Source: Rhizophagus sp. LPA8_4_AMF (taxonomy: Eukaryota; Glomeromycota; Glomeromycetes; Glomerales; Glomeraceae). From it: DNA of 26,549 nucleotides. This document shows, one piece after another, positions 11,882 through 21,823 of this stretch. Both the position numbers and the translations under genes were made by a program. Every line of letters starts with the position of its first letter. Position 1 is the stretch's first letter. The stretch is from NCBI GenBank assembly GCA_021464525.1, contig JADRCO010000780.1:1-26549 (forward strand), written 5' to 3'. The notes under the pieces are model-generated. The model was not told the origin of the DNA. It saw only the letters and a list, made by a program, of their open reading frames with translations, and did not search any database.

Positions 11882-12050
11882 ATTTGTAAACTCTTTTTAG
11901 TATGAAAAAGTTACTGAGAACACTGGGCAGGAGTTGTTCTTGCCAAAAAATTAAGTTTAGATATAAAATATTAAGGTAGTTAATAGAAAAATAATTTTTC
12001 TAAAATTTTATTTTTGGTAAAAAATATTTTTCGAGAAAGAGTTTTCAATC
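11882..12050 (-). other. LINE 5' leader
   Basis: This 169-bp AT-rich stretch lies between the target duplication and the ORF1 start. A LINE would be expected to carry an internal promoter here, but no recognisable motif is visible. Confidence 0.55.
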
Positions 12051-12067
12051 ATGAGGTAGTGTACATT
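12051..12067. repeat. LINE target-site duplication, copy at the element's 5' side
   Basis: Identical 17-mer to 3349-3365. The LINE's 5' end lies immediately at 12050. A perfect long duplication indicates target-primed insertion of a complete element. Confidence 0.9.
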
Positions 12068-14085
12068 CCCCAAAGGCATACTAAAGGCAGTGATTGATAC
12101 AATTCACATGATCTGTTGTTCCATCAAGATTTATCGAAAGTTCTTTTTCATATTCTCTCCTCATATGGTAACGAAGAATTTCAATTTCATGAATCAAAGT
12201 TTGCTAATCAAATATGAATTTTATTATTATTGAATATTATACCTTTAATTTTACAAAAGTAACTAACCTTTTTCTCTTTTTGAACTATATTTATTTCTAT
12301 TAGTTCTACCAAAAAATCAAATACTTCGTAATCATAATCATTACAAATACTGCATAATCCTCCTAAATCTTGTCTATATACATATCTTCCACCAACTAAA
12401 CGTGCCATAAAGGAGGTTCTTTTGATACCATTTGGATACATAGCTTCAAATTTTTCCCATAAAGTTTGCTTGTTATCTTTAAGGTAAAGTAAAGGCAACC
12501 CTGTTTTCTTATCTACTGCATAGGAGCTCATAGAAACATTGTTTTTATCAGAGAAAAAGGCTTCAAATTGTTGATCTTGAACTTCTGATACGCGTGAACG
12601 AGTAACAATTGGTTTGGTAATTGGAGAACACCCAGGACCATTTATTCGTGCATATTTTTTTGCTGCCGTAATAAGATTATTTGAAACCTATAACAGATTC
12701 TAATTAATAAAATATTATATTTTTATTGAATGATTTGCGTAAAAAAATACCTGTAACTTCTCATACAATATTTTAGGTCCAAATTCTTCAGCAATAATGG
12801 ACAATATTCGTTGCTTCCCATCCAATCCTCGTTTATTTTTTTCAATAGATTTAGAAAAACTTTTCCAAAATTTGGTTTCATTATTTTCGTTATTTATTTG
12901 ACCTTCATGAATTGTATTAATATTCGGCGTAATACTCAATAAATTATTTTTGTATAAAATAGATATAGTTTCCATATCTGCTAAATAATCAATTGCGCGT
13001 GTCCAAAATTCTAACTAAAAAAAAAAATAATAATAATCATAAATTAGTTATAATTTATAAGCACAATGAAACAATTTTTTTAATTATACCTGAGACGTAT
13101 GTTTTGAAAAAGGAGTTATATTGTTGCATCCTACAATCTTCATCATATATTTCCAAGCACGAAACTCACGATCTCCTAACTTATAATCAGGTGGATAAAT
13201 GCATTTCAAAGCCGCCGTGAGTTCTATAATAGTACTTTTTTGATCTAACCACCCAATAAAAAAATTATGCCATGAAATGTCCGATATTCCTACTCTTCTT
13301 TTGAGATATTTTCGAAATATTGGTGTCATAATATCCAGATTTGACCATTGTTTAAAGTTGCATAAAGGAGTTTCCATTTGTTTTTTTATTGCATGTTGTA
13401 CGTCCAAATTTGTCAGACCAAATAATGCCATTGGATTCTTATCTTGACAAATAGTCATTTTCTTCCATACTTCATGAGGTGATATGCCAAAATGTTCTTC
13501 TCTTTTGACTCCACGTCGATATACATGAATTCTAATATCATATTCATTGATAGTCTGCACTACTAAACACTGATCTCCACGAACTTTATGATTAAAACTA
13601 GAAATATATCCAGATCCAGCAAAATGGAGACTTTCATCATCTGAAGCTCCTATATGAACAATGAAAATTGTAATATTATTTTGCTTTATATGAAATGGTT
13701 GGAACAAAACTTCGGATAATAGTTGTTTTATAATATCATCATCTTCCAAACCAAAAATACCCAATCCAGAATACCTTGTTTCAGTTTTAAAAAGTTTTTT
13801 ATAAGTAATGTTAATTGCAGCAGAAATACTAGCGTGTGTCTGAGGTTCTGGTTCTGTTTCAGATATAAATCCAGGTTCAATACTATTATTATCTACTGCA
13901 ACTACACGCAATACAAACTGTTCTTCATTTAACTTCACACAAATACGGCAATTAACGCGCCAAGGAATCCAAAGATTCTTTGTTTTGATAAAAGCCCACC
14001 AGTTTGATGCAAAATGACCATAATTGAGTGTTTTTATTATATTTCCAATTGCTAAAAGTCGCGTTTTATATTTTTGTTTAGTCAT
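12068..14085 (-). pseudogene. DDE-type transposase-like gene, 5' part (exons 1-3 and start of exon 4)
   Basis: Exon 1 is 14085-13090 (332 codons, ATG at 14085). Exon 2 is 13014-12751, exon 3 is 12687-12268, and exon 4 starts at 12203 and is cut by the LINE after the target site. Each junction has GT...AG (introns of 75, 63 and 64 bp) and the reading phase closes. The product matches a highly repeated protein family I recall from Rhizophagus. Exon 1 residues about 105-210 end in a GISPHEVWKK segment. Exon 3 carries ETLPLLYLKDN-like and LGGLCSICNDY segments (seen here as LPLLYLKDNKQ). Exon 4 has a paired-cysteine segment, HCKKCDQLF after the insertion. An in-frame TAG at 12083-12081 breaks exon 4; CAG is the simplest ancestor. 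The N-terminal part probably binds DNA or partners, which is inferred from its position only. Confidence 0.72.
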
Positions 14086-14190
14086 GGAAAACTTATAAGG
14101 ATGTAAATTACTCGGAAGTAGAGATTTTAGAGGTATTATAAATTTACTATATACGCTTATCCCCAGATTTTATTATTGGCTACGATCACG

Positions 14191-14218
14191 TGATTCTCAT
14201 TCATTCACGGATCGGCAA
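14191..14218 (-). repeat. Right terminal inverted repeat of the DNA transposon
   Basis: Read on the minus strand it begins TTGCCGATCCG and ends GAATGAGAATCA, pairing with 1213-1240. TTAA lies directly outside at 14219-14222. Its inner end overlaps a CACGTG box (14187-14192). The transposase start codon is about 105 bases further in, so this end also serves as the gene's 5' flank. Confidence 0.8.
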
Positions 14219-15041
14219 TTAAACTTTAAAGTAAGCTAAAAACTCATGGGTCTGTTTCGTTTCAATTTTGATTTTTGTTATTCAAATGACATTAATCAAT
14301 TCATTAAAATACACATTTTTGCAATTTATTTAATATCAATAAAATTTATCAAAATTATTCACTCTTAGAGCTTAAATTTAATTTCGTGATTCAAGTTGAC
14401 ATTTGAATTCTTTAATATATGGTTAATTAACCAGTAACAATATTTTATAATTTTTTTTGGTCGCAAATTGTACCAATTTTTGATTTTACTCACATATTTA
14501 TCTGTTGGGAAATTAATACTTTTTACCTTATTAATAAATAAAAAAATTTGCAATTAAAACTTTAAAGTTTGAGAACGCGTAACTACAATTACGTCTCTGG
14601 ACCGCATTATATACTTAATCTGACCAGAATTATGGTCTTACGATTTTTAAGATACCTTAACCGGTTAACCAGAAATAAATACTATTTCATGTGATTTTAT
14701 TATTATTTTTAATGATTTCGTCTTTCGTTTTCATGATTGATGTTTGAGGTTTTAAAAATCCGTAACTTAATTGACATCAAACTTTAATAATTTGGAAAAT
14801 GGACTTAAGACCTTTGCTAGTTAATCACCGGAGAAACTTTTTTCATTTTTAATAGTAGACAACCACTTTGATTTATCGAGACGATAGGAACTTCCTATCA
14901 AAATTTTGCTGCGCCACATGGATGAATCATCGTAACATAATCGTCTTGTCCTTTATAGATTTTTCAAATATTTATCCGTATATAAAATATTTTGAAGACA
15001 CCCAAATATAAATCTTTATTCAAAAAAATCTTTTTTCAAAA

Positions 15042-15044
15042 TTT

Positions 15045-15076
<32 letters not shown>
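15042..15076. repeat. T23A12 homopolymer block
   Basis: Twenty-three T are followed directly by twelve A, so the junction is self-complementary. It could be a slippage product or the fused tails of two old retrotransposed copies. Length may be unreliable in the assembly. Confidence 0.85.
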
Positions 15077-15077
<1 letters not shown>

Positions 15078-15334
15078 GGTATTAGAAAACAAGTAATCGT
15101 TTAACAAAACAGGGGGCTTTTGACTAATAATTAATAATCAAAAAAAAAAAAAAATATGTAATAAAAATAAATTAAAAATAAATAATTTTAGTTTAAAAGA
15201 AAATAAGTATTTATTTATTTTTTTAATTGCCGCCACCACCATTGTCACATTACAACATGTGATACCTGTAACATGATTATAGCGCTTTTAAATTCTAACG
15301 CAATCATACATGCAACAATATTCTAATGCAACTG

Positions 15335-15350
15335 CCCTAACCTAACCTAA
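15335..15350. repeat. Short telomere-like CCCTAA/CCTAA repeat
   Basis: CCCTAACCTAACCTAA: one canonical CCCTAA unit and two CCTAA units. It is too short to show a former chromosome end. Confidence 0.5.
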
Positions 15351-15822
15351 GCTCTACTTCCATGCAATCATAATTATATTCTAAGAATTTGATCAATGCA
15401 TTCAAATAAACCAATCAGTCAGTTATCTTGCCTTCAAGATGTACAGTATGTGTTATAATAAACCACCCTGGTCCTTCATGCTGCAATTCTAAGAGTTTAT
15501 TAAGAATTGATTATCCATTTGATGAATAGAAGTAGTATGTATCTCTTTTTATAAATATATGTATCAGAATATTTTAATAAAAATGAACAGTATATATTGC
15601 ATATCTGCACCCATATAGGCATCTAAAGTAAAGAATCATATATCATCAGAAATATTTGAAGAAAGTTTATGATACTTTGGAGCATAATGAGAGTAATTAA
15701 AAATCTAGAAGAATGTCAATAAGACAATAACTGATGTCAAAAATTAAAATTGATCACACTATTAGAGATATTTGTATGTGAAAGTAAAATAAAACTATAC
15801 AAAAATATTTGTTATTTGATAT

Positions 15823-16070
15823 ATTTACCCCAGTAACGCCACAAAAAATTTCCACCCCCACGTGATTTTTGGCCGGTATTATACGTCTCGGCCGGCATTA
15901 AGAAATTAAGCATGTGACAAATAAGGAGTGACAAATAGGATTTTACACACTGAAAAAAATCTAAGTCCCTGGAATACATAGTAAAAATGGAAAACAGGAA
16001 GGGTGTGATGCCGATGACAAATTTTCAAGGTCACGTGGGTGGAAAAATTTTGTGGCGATACTGGGGAAGA
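15823..16070. mobile_element. MITE (248 bp) with 11-bp target duplication
   Basis: TTATTTGATAT occurs directly on both sides (15812-15822 and 16071-16081). The ends are inverted copies over about 38 bp: CCCCAGTAACGCCACAAAA at 15828 pairs with the reverse complement of 16044-16066, and both arms include CACGTG (15859-15864, 16032-16037). The interior holds two GGCCGG boxes and no ORF. An 8-11-bp duplication fits MULE-type elements; that assignment is inferred. The outermost four or five bases of the two ends do not match. Confidence 0.8.
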
Positions 16071-16442
16071 TTATTTGATATCGTGATATCACATGATACA
16101 AACTTTGTGGTGATTACCGGTATCGGGACATGTTTTTCAATATTTAAGTATTAAGTAAATTTTCGAAAACAAAAGAAATAAATATAAAAAAAATTTCAGT
16201 TGAAACCTGAAATATTTTTTTAAAATAATGTACAATAATAATTTAAATATTTAGATATTAAAAAATAAAGTTTAACCCAAAAAAAAAATAGTTTTTTTTT
16301 AAAATAAAATAATAAAAATATTTTTTTAAAAAAAAAGTCTAGCTATAGCTTGTTGCATTGCAACAGGATTAATTATTAGAAAAGAACATTCCCAAAAGAA
16401 TTTTTTTAAAAATAATTCTCAAAAAAATTTGATGTATTATGT

Positions 16443-16750
16443 GATCTATTTGCATTATTAAAAAAATTGAAGAATTTTATTATACAATATTTGTCTTACG
16501 TATTATACTGATCTATTGTTATGATTGGAAAAAAAAATTCCAAATTTTGTCACATCATAATGATCTATTAACATTATTAAAAAAAAAGTGAAAATTTTAC
16601 TTATACAATATTTGTCATATATATTATATGAACTTTTAAAGAAAAAATTTTATTTTACAATATGTATTATACCGATCTATTGTTATTATTAGAACAAAAA
16701 ATCAAAAATTTTGTTATATGTAAAATAATGATCCTATTATTAAAAATCTC
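16443..16750. repeat. Degenerate interspersed repeat block (GATCTATT units)
   Basis: GATCTATT or a close variant recurs at 16443, 16510, 16562, 16674 and 16730, followed alternately by a CATTATTAAAAAAA...TTATACAATATTTGTC unit and a GTTATxATTxGAA...AAATTTTGT unit. The pattern looks like two diverged subunits duplicated with a combined period of about 110-120 bp. Alignment by eye only. Confidence 0.5.
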
Positions 16751-17554
16751 AATCTATTGACTTAATAAGTTAATCATCTATTACTATTAATATTACCGAA
16801 GAACTAAAAAAAAATGCTTATATTAGTAATCAACAGACCAAATCACCTTAAATGAAATAGATCAGGTGCAGACAAATCACACGTTGCGCAGTTCAAATTT
16901 ATTTATACAGGTTAATCTAAATGTTACAAGAATTTCTTTAATTATATAGATATATTTTTGAGTTTCCATTAAATGGAAGTTCATGTGATTTAATTTAATT
17001 TTTGGTGCAATCTTGCAAAAAGATTTTTCTTTGATATGCAATGTTATAAGATTGAAAGATTAAAAGAATTTCTAATGACCAATTAAGTATCTTATGTATA
17101 AATGTATAATTGTCCCATCATTCATTTCACATTTTATTATTTATTTAAATGTAATTATTTTAAATTTAATAAAATTTACATTCTAAATAAACATAAAAAA
17201 AATAAAATAAGATAAAAATAAATAAAAAAAGAGACCACTGAAATCGATCTGCCCAAACTTACAAAAATGTTAAAGATGAAACTTGACAAAATCGGTAAGT
17301 TCTGCAGCATCAATTACTGATCAAAACCTAAAGGAGAAAAGAACTAATAAAATAAAAATAAAAAAAAAGAAGAAACCGGCACTCACCGTGATACTGGGGT
17401 GCTGTGCCAAAATTGATTCAAATAGTCAAAAAAGAAATTTAACAAAATCCCACAATTCTCCAAAATGCCAGAAAAATCCACTGTACGCTGGGTGGGTGGA
17501 TGCGGGCGTATCTTTAGCCTGACTGACTGAATGAACAGATCAGAATAAACGAAA

Positions 17555-17586
17555 CGTTAACGTTAACATTAACATTTAACGTTAAC
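17555..17586. repeat. GTTAAC-rich short tandem repeat
   Basis: CGTTAACGTTAACATTAAC is followed by TTTAACGTTAAC: several GTTAAC or close variants in 32 bp, each unit itself palindromic. Confidence 0.7.
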
Positions 17587-19279
17587 AATAAACTAAGTTT
17601 TCAAGTGTTCCTTTTTTAGAAAGTTAACCAACCACTTTTAGCAGTAATTGACTAATTATAAACAAACCTTTCTATTTACAAAATAAACCTTGCCACAAAA
17701 GTATAACTAACGATCAACTGATTTTATAGTGATGTAAAAAAAATATAAAGTAAAAGAAAATGGGAAATATTTTTCGTATGTCGAATATAAAGACTATCAT
17801 CTATATACAAGAGCAAAAGGAAAAATATTATTAAAATAATCTTCGTTAACGCTAAAAATATTATGCGTAAAATTCCTATTTTTAGGTGTGTCATGTGGCA
17901 ACCACGTGACAAAATTCTTCACTGTAAATACGTGTATAACTTTATTTATGATTTTTGTGAGCGTACGAATCGGCAGAAAAAAAATTTAACCTAAATAACC
18001 AAATTATACTATTCTGTTGTACCATTATATTATCCTGGTCGACATCTCTTTTACATGTATTTATATTACTATTACGAAAGATTTCAGTTTAAATTCCGTG
18101 AATATTAAAAATATGCATCAAATTTCTTCATTATAAGGTTATACAGTACATAGTAATTGCAAAAATTTTAAGTTATCAGACCGAACTATCGTGAAACAGT
18201 TGAAATATGATATCATTTACTAAGTATAAAATTTTGTTACCACTCTATTTATAAATTATGAAAATTTATTGATGATAAAAAGCAATAAACTAAGTTATAT
18301 CCAAAAATACTGTATTATTTACCATCAAATCCTTATCCAACTGTACCATATTCATATAGTAATTAATTATAACTTTTTAATTTTTAAGAAATTTGAATAA
18401 TTAATTCTTAAATGTTTAGATATACTACAGTACTAAACTATCACGTTATACACGAATATTATCAAAAGTCATACTTTAAATAATTTTATTATAATCAATA
18501 GAAATGAAAAATATTGTTTAATATTATAAGTGACTGTATGATCTTGTCTTTTACTAATCTGAAAATTATTTATTTTTTTTTTTATGTACGGACATTGATA
18601 ATCTGCAAATCTTTCAAGCGTAATTCAAAGGTTTGTAGGATAAAAGAATATAAATTCATTAGATATTAAAACCTCAAAAGATAATTTTTTTTTAAAGAAA
18701 TCATGGTAGAATTTTAATTATCTAAACCATTAAAGTTCTTTTTTACCTGCCCACATTGTAATAATATGTAAATGATTGTCAAAAGTTATTATTAGAACGC
18801 AAATTAAGCTTATTGCCTTAAGAAGAAGTATCTAGAAATCAAAATAAATTTATTGTATTTTATCTATTGATGGTTCTTAAATTTACATTAACGTCCTTAT
18901 AAATTCATAATATTTAATAATTTACGATGAACCTAATTTAAATATCTGACTGTTCAGTAACATATTCATAATATTCACTACATTACGAGTAAGCTCATTT
19001 GTGATAAATTAATAAAAAGTAAAATTTTAGTCTGACTAGAAAAATTTATTACTACCTTGTTATTGATACCTAATACCCATCCAGTAAAAAGTAATTAAAA
19101 TAACAAAAAAAAAATGGTGAGTTTATAATCACAGGATTTTAAGTTCTACAATTCAAAATTTTCAACTCCCTTAAAAATAGAAATATTTTTAAATGTTAAA
19201 ACTTCATGACAGTAGTGATAAATATTTATTATTTATTTACGCATAGAATCAACCTTTTATACTAAAAATATTATTGAAA

Positions 19280-21045
19280 TTTTTTATTTACCATGGTGGG
19301 AAAATACTCCCTTTTGTTATTCCAATGAAAAATTAGTAGTTGTATCAAATTGTCAAAAGTATTATAAGAACTGTTTCATATTTTTTATTGGATGTAGATA
19401 TTGTTTAACAACAAACATTATTTTTGGAATTACAAATCAATCTCAATGTAAAAAATGCAAGAGAGTATCAACCATTATCTTAGATATCACTAAGATTATT
19501 ATTATTTACAGTGGGAATAGTATTTTAGATGTTTTTCTTTTTAATATAATATATGATCAATTGAATATAGCGAAATTTGCTAACAATGTAAAATATATAG
19601 ATAAGTATTACATTCCATATAAAATATGTTATGATGCTTTAATTGATAAAATTGGATCAAGAAAATTTATGAAATATATACCATATTCTCAATTTACAAA
19701 TGTAAAAGAAATAACAGAAGGAGGATTTAGTATCGTATATATATCAAGCAACTTTGTTAGACTGTTCAAAACATGATGAGGCAAATATGCATTATACAAA
19801 AAATAGTGTTGTCATATTAAAAAGGTTTAAAAACTCTCAATATGTTAACAAATATTTTCAAATAAGGTAAATATTTTAAAATTCATAATAATTCATATTA
19901 TTGTTATTATTTTCTTATTACAAAATAATTTAATTTTTAATCTTGAAATTTATAGTTAAAGTCGAATCACCATTGCTATGACCATTTTAGTTATAATATT
20001 ATTAGAACTTTTGGTTTTACAAAAGATCCCAAAATGGGGTTAGTTATGCAATATGCATCGGAAGGAGCTTTACATAAGTATTTACAAAAGAAATTTATAG
20101 AAATTAATTGGGAACAAAAAGTATCAATCTTATTTAATATTTCACTTGGGTATTTATATTTTAAATGTATTAGTAAAATGATTAATTTATTAGGGCATTT
20201 CTAAATCTCCCCGCAGATGATTCTTACCGCACCAGCATTATCAGAATTAGGGTAGAATTTCGGGCAGAATTAAAAATGTCATGAAATTCTGCCCGCTAAT
20301 ATTTGCTAAGGTGACAATCAGCAGCGGTGATATTTAGCAAAACTCAATTTATTATACTGATTTATTAATCGTTTTTATTTTAGACTACAGAATATTCATC
20401 GACCAAATTATATACATCGAGATTTATACAGTGGTAATATTTTGGTAGATTTACTATCTTATCACGAAACTTGTAAAATCGGAGATCTAGAATTATCGCG
20501 ACCTGAAAATGGTACCTCATTGGATAATGAAATATATGGGGTGGTACCTTATATTGCACCAGAAATATTTAAAGGGTCTGCATCATCTAAGGAATCTGTT
20601 ATTTATAGTCTGGGTATGATTATGTGTGAACTTACGACAGGCTGTAAGCCTTTTGCTGATGTTGAACATGATCATAGTCTTATTTTTAATGTTCTTGATG
20701 GTGCACGACCTGAAATTACAGAAATACCCCAGAATCAGTAGATTATTAAATTCTTACATTTATAAATGTTCATCTATTAATTTTTCATCAAATGGTATGT
20801 ATGATATTATTTTATTAAAGTCATCTTTGGATAATTAAATTAAATATCTATTTCATAGATTACATTTCAAATGAAATAGAATTTGACATAGATATCGAAA
20901 AGTATTTAAATTAAAATCCAACAACGAAAGCCTTTCAATAAAATACAATTTTATATTTGTAATGGATCCAACGTAATCGGAACTAAGCGAAATATTGAAG
21001 AATTAAATATTAATTCTTGTGAAAATAACGGGGATCAAATGTTAA
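19280..21045 (+). pseudogene. Rhizophagus-type TKL protein kinase, decayed
   Basis: Read in order, the plus strand gives the family's cysteine-rich leader (GCRYCLTTN, then CKKCKR), the SQFTNVKEITEGGFSIVY glycine loop, VILKRF with the ATP-binding Lys, HRDLYSGNIL (catalytic loop, Asp and Asn kept), GDLELS where DLG/DFG is expected, and YIAPEIF. Exon 1 ends at 19866, exon 2 is 19956-20149 and exon 3 starts at 20384; the exon 2-3 junction is in phase. Damage: a 2-base shift in the TATATAT run near 19740, a phase mismatch at the exon 1-2 join, and a TAG at 20739-20741 after DGARPEIT. Downstream relics (SSINFSSNG, ISNEIEFDIDIEK, TKRNIEELN) match the usual C-tail of the family to about 21045. No in-frame ATG was found for the leader. 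The DLG-to-DLE change would by itself impair magnesium binding. Confidence 0.75.
20193..20345. mobile_element. MITE (153 bp) in kinase intron, 9-bp target duplication
   Basis: AATTTATTA occurs directly on both sides (20184-20192 and 20346-20354). The element ends are imperfect inverted repeats of about 45 bp: TTTCTAAATCTCCCCGC from 20197 against TTTGCTAAATATCACCGC on the other strand from about 20341. The centre has a perfect hairpin, GGGCAGAATT...AATTCTGCCC. There is no ORF. It sits in the intron 20150-20383 and does not touch the splice sites. Confidence 0.8.
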
Positions 21046-21501
21046 TAATGTTAGTTGTTGATTTTTTATTTATTAATTATTTTTTAATTAATCAAAATAG
21101 GAAATCGCATTAAATTTAATTCCAGTTATTCAAAGACTTCTCTCACCATCTATCAAAAAACAATAATAAAGAATTAATAAGAGATAGAAAATAATTTTCA
21201 CATTAAAAATGTATTTTATTTGATATTTTATAATATATCGATATATATATTTTATTTAATTGAGTGATTAACTTTTGTGGAAATGGCTCATTTTACATAT
21301 GGATATCACACGATGTGTTGTTACGATCAATCTCACATTCTTTCAATATATTAAATTTATAATAAGCATTCTTGAGTATTTTCACAATCATCGGGATAAT
21401 GATGGTTGTGATGAAGTATTTTGTCAATGAATTGTCGTCCATGTCATCATTGACTGAGATGCATAAGATGTAAAATATGTCTGTTTGATTTAAAGATGCT
21501 T

Positions 21502-21823
21502 GGCCGGTCTTTCGGTCTTATTCCTTTATAGAAAAAATCTCTGATCTGAAATTTTGTGCCGCAGCGAGATTGGCAAAGACCGATAACTGGCAAAAATTGG
21601 CCTCTATTCTGCTTTTCCTAAAGCTAGCAGTGACAAAACTAGCCAAAGATCAAGAAAAATATAGATTTCGGTCATGAAAACTAATCTAGTCTTGAATTGG
21701 CTGATTGGATTAAAACTAAATGTTATCACTTTTTCAGTCCTGTAATCGATTCTATTGCGCCACAAATTTAGAGGCGCAATTCCGTTACTTTTTCAGAAAA
21801 TTTCCAAAGGCCGAAGGCCGGTC
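21502..21823. repeat. Probable old interspersed repeat bounded by GGCCGGTC
   Basis: GGCCGGTC occurs directly at 21502-21509 and 21816-21823, the right copy within GGCCGAAGGCCGG. An internal pair TCGGTCTT/AAGACCGA (21512-21519, 21576-21583) is inverted. The patch is richer in GC than its flanks. There is no ORF, and the family is unknown. Confidence 0.35.
21754..21780. repeat. Small hairpin inside a 10-bp direct repeat
   Basis: ATTGCGCC (21754-21761) and GGCGCAAT (21773-21780) pair perfectly. The hairpin lies between two copies of ACTTTTTCAG (21728-21737 and 21787-21796), so a 49-bp insert could be present. Confidence 0.55.

Larger units (their letters stand above)
3366..12050 (-). mobile_element. 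Full-length APE-type LINE (non-LTR retrotransposon), inactivated
   Basis: The 8,685-bp element is bounded by the 17-bp duplication. On the minus strand it has a short 5' leader, ORF1 (11881-9744), a 96-bp spacer, ORF2 (9647-3541) and a 175-bp 3' region ending in an A-rich tail (AAAATAAAATAAA). ORF2 carries endonuclease, reverse transcriptase and RNase H in the usual order for RNase H-bearing LINEs (I/Tad-like group and plant-type L1); I do not assign a clade. It is more GC-rich than its surroundings, notably in ORF2. The insertion is not 5'-truncated, since the ORF1 start and leader are present. Five TGA stops in ORF2 and several frameshifts in ORF1 make it non-autonomous. Confidence 0.92.
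1213..14218 (-). mobile_element. DNA transposon with 28-bp TIRs, TTAA-flanked, interrupted by a LINE
   Basis: The ends at 1213-1240 and 14191-14218 are inverted copies of each other (25 of 28 bases identical). They are immediately flanked by TTAA on both sides (1209-1212 and 14219-14222). Between them, on the minus strand, lies a multi-exon transposase-like gene. Subtracting the LINE insertion (8,685 bp) and one 17-bp target duplicate leaves an ancestral element of about 4.3 kb. TTAA target duplications are known for the piggyBac and Kolobok superfamilies. The sequence does not show which of these it belongs to, or whether it is a separate lineage. Because TTAA is palindromic and AT-rich, its presence could be partly chance; the TIR pair and the gene inside are the stronger evidence. 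Confidence 0.8.
14223..15811. other. Intergenic region, no gene seen
   Basis: The stretch is AT-rich with stops in all frames. It contains small palindromes (GATAGGAACTTCCTATC at 14883-14899, TTAACCGGTTAA at 14657-14668), a T23A12 homopolymer block (15042-15076), a short CCTAA repeat (15335-15350) and a third copy of ATAAACCAATCA (15406-15417). The minus-strand frame at 14365-14553 lacks recognisable content. Confidence 0.6.
16082..19279. other. Long intergenic region, no gene seen
   Basis: There is no supported coding frame on either strand; the short frames at 17283-17522 and 17724-17912 lack an ATG in good context or any recognisable motif. It contains a TGTTGCATTGCAACA palindrome near 16350, the GATCTATT repeat block, a GTTAAC cluster (17555-17586) and a more GC-rich patch at about 17370-17525 that may be a remnant of another repeat. 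The 18000-19250 part should include the 5' region of the kinase pseudogene, but no promoter can be read. Confidence 0.55.

Noticed and set aside
1213-14218. Assigning the DNA transposon firmly to piggyBac
   Set aside because: TTAA fits, but the ends do not begin with CCC and the protein lacks segments I would recognise as piggyBac.
15335-15350. Former telomere or chromosome fusion point
   Set aside because: Only about 16 bp of imperfect CCCTAA/CCTAA; chance or minor slippage is enough.
17283-17522. 79-codon plus-strand frame
   Set aside because: It has no ATG at the start and a Lys-run from an A-rich tract; no family resemblance.
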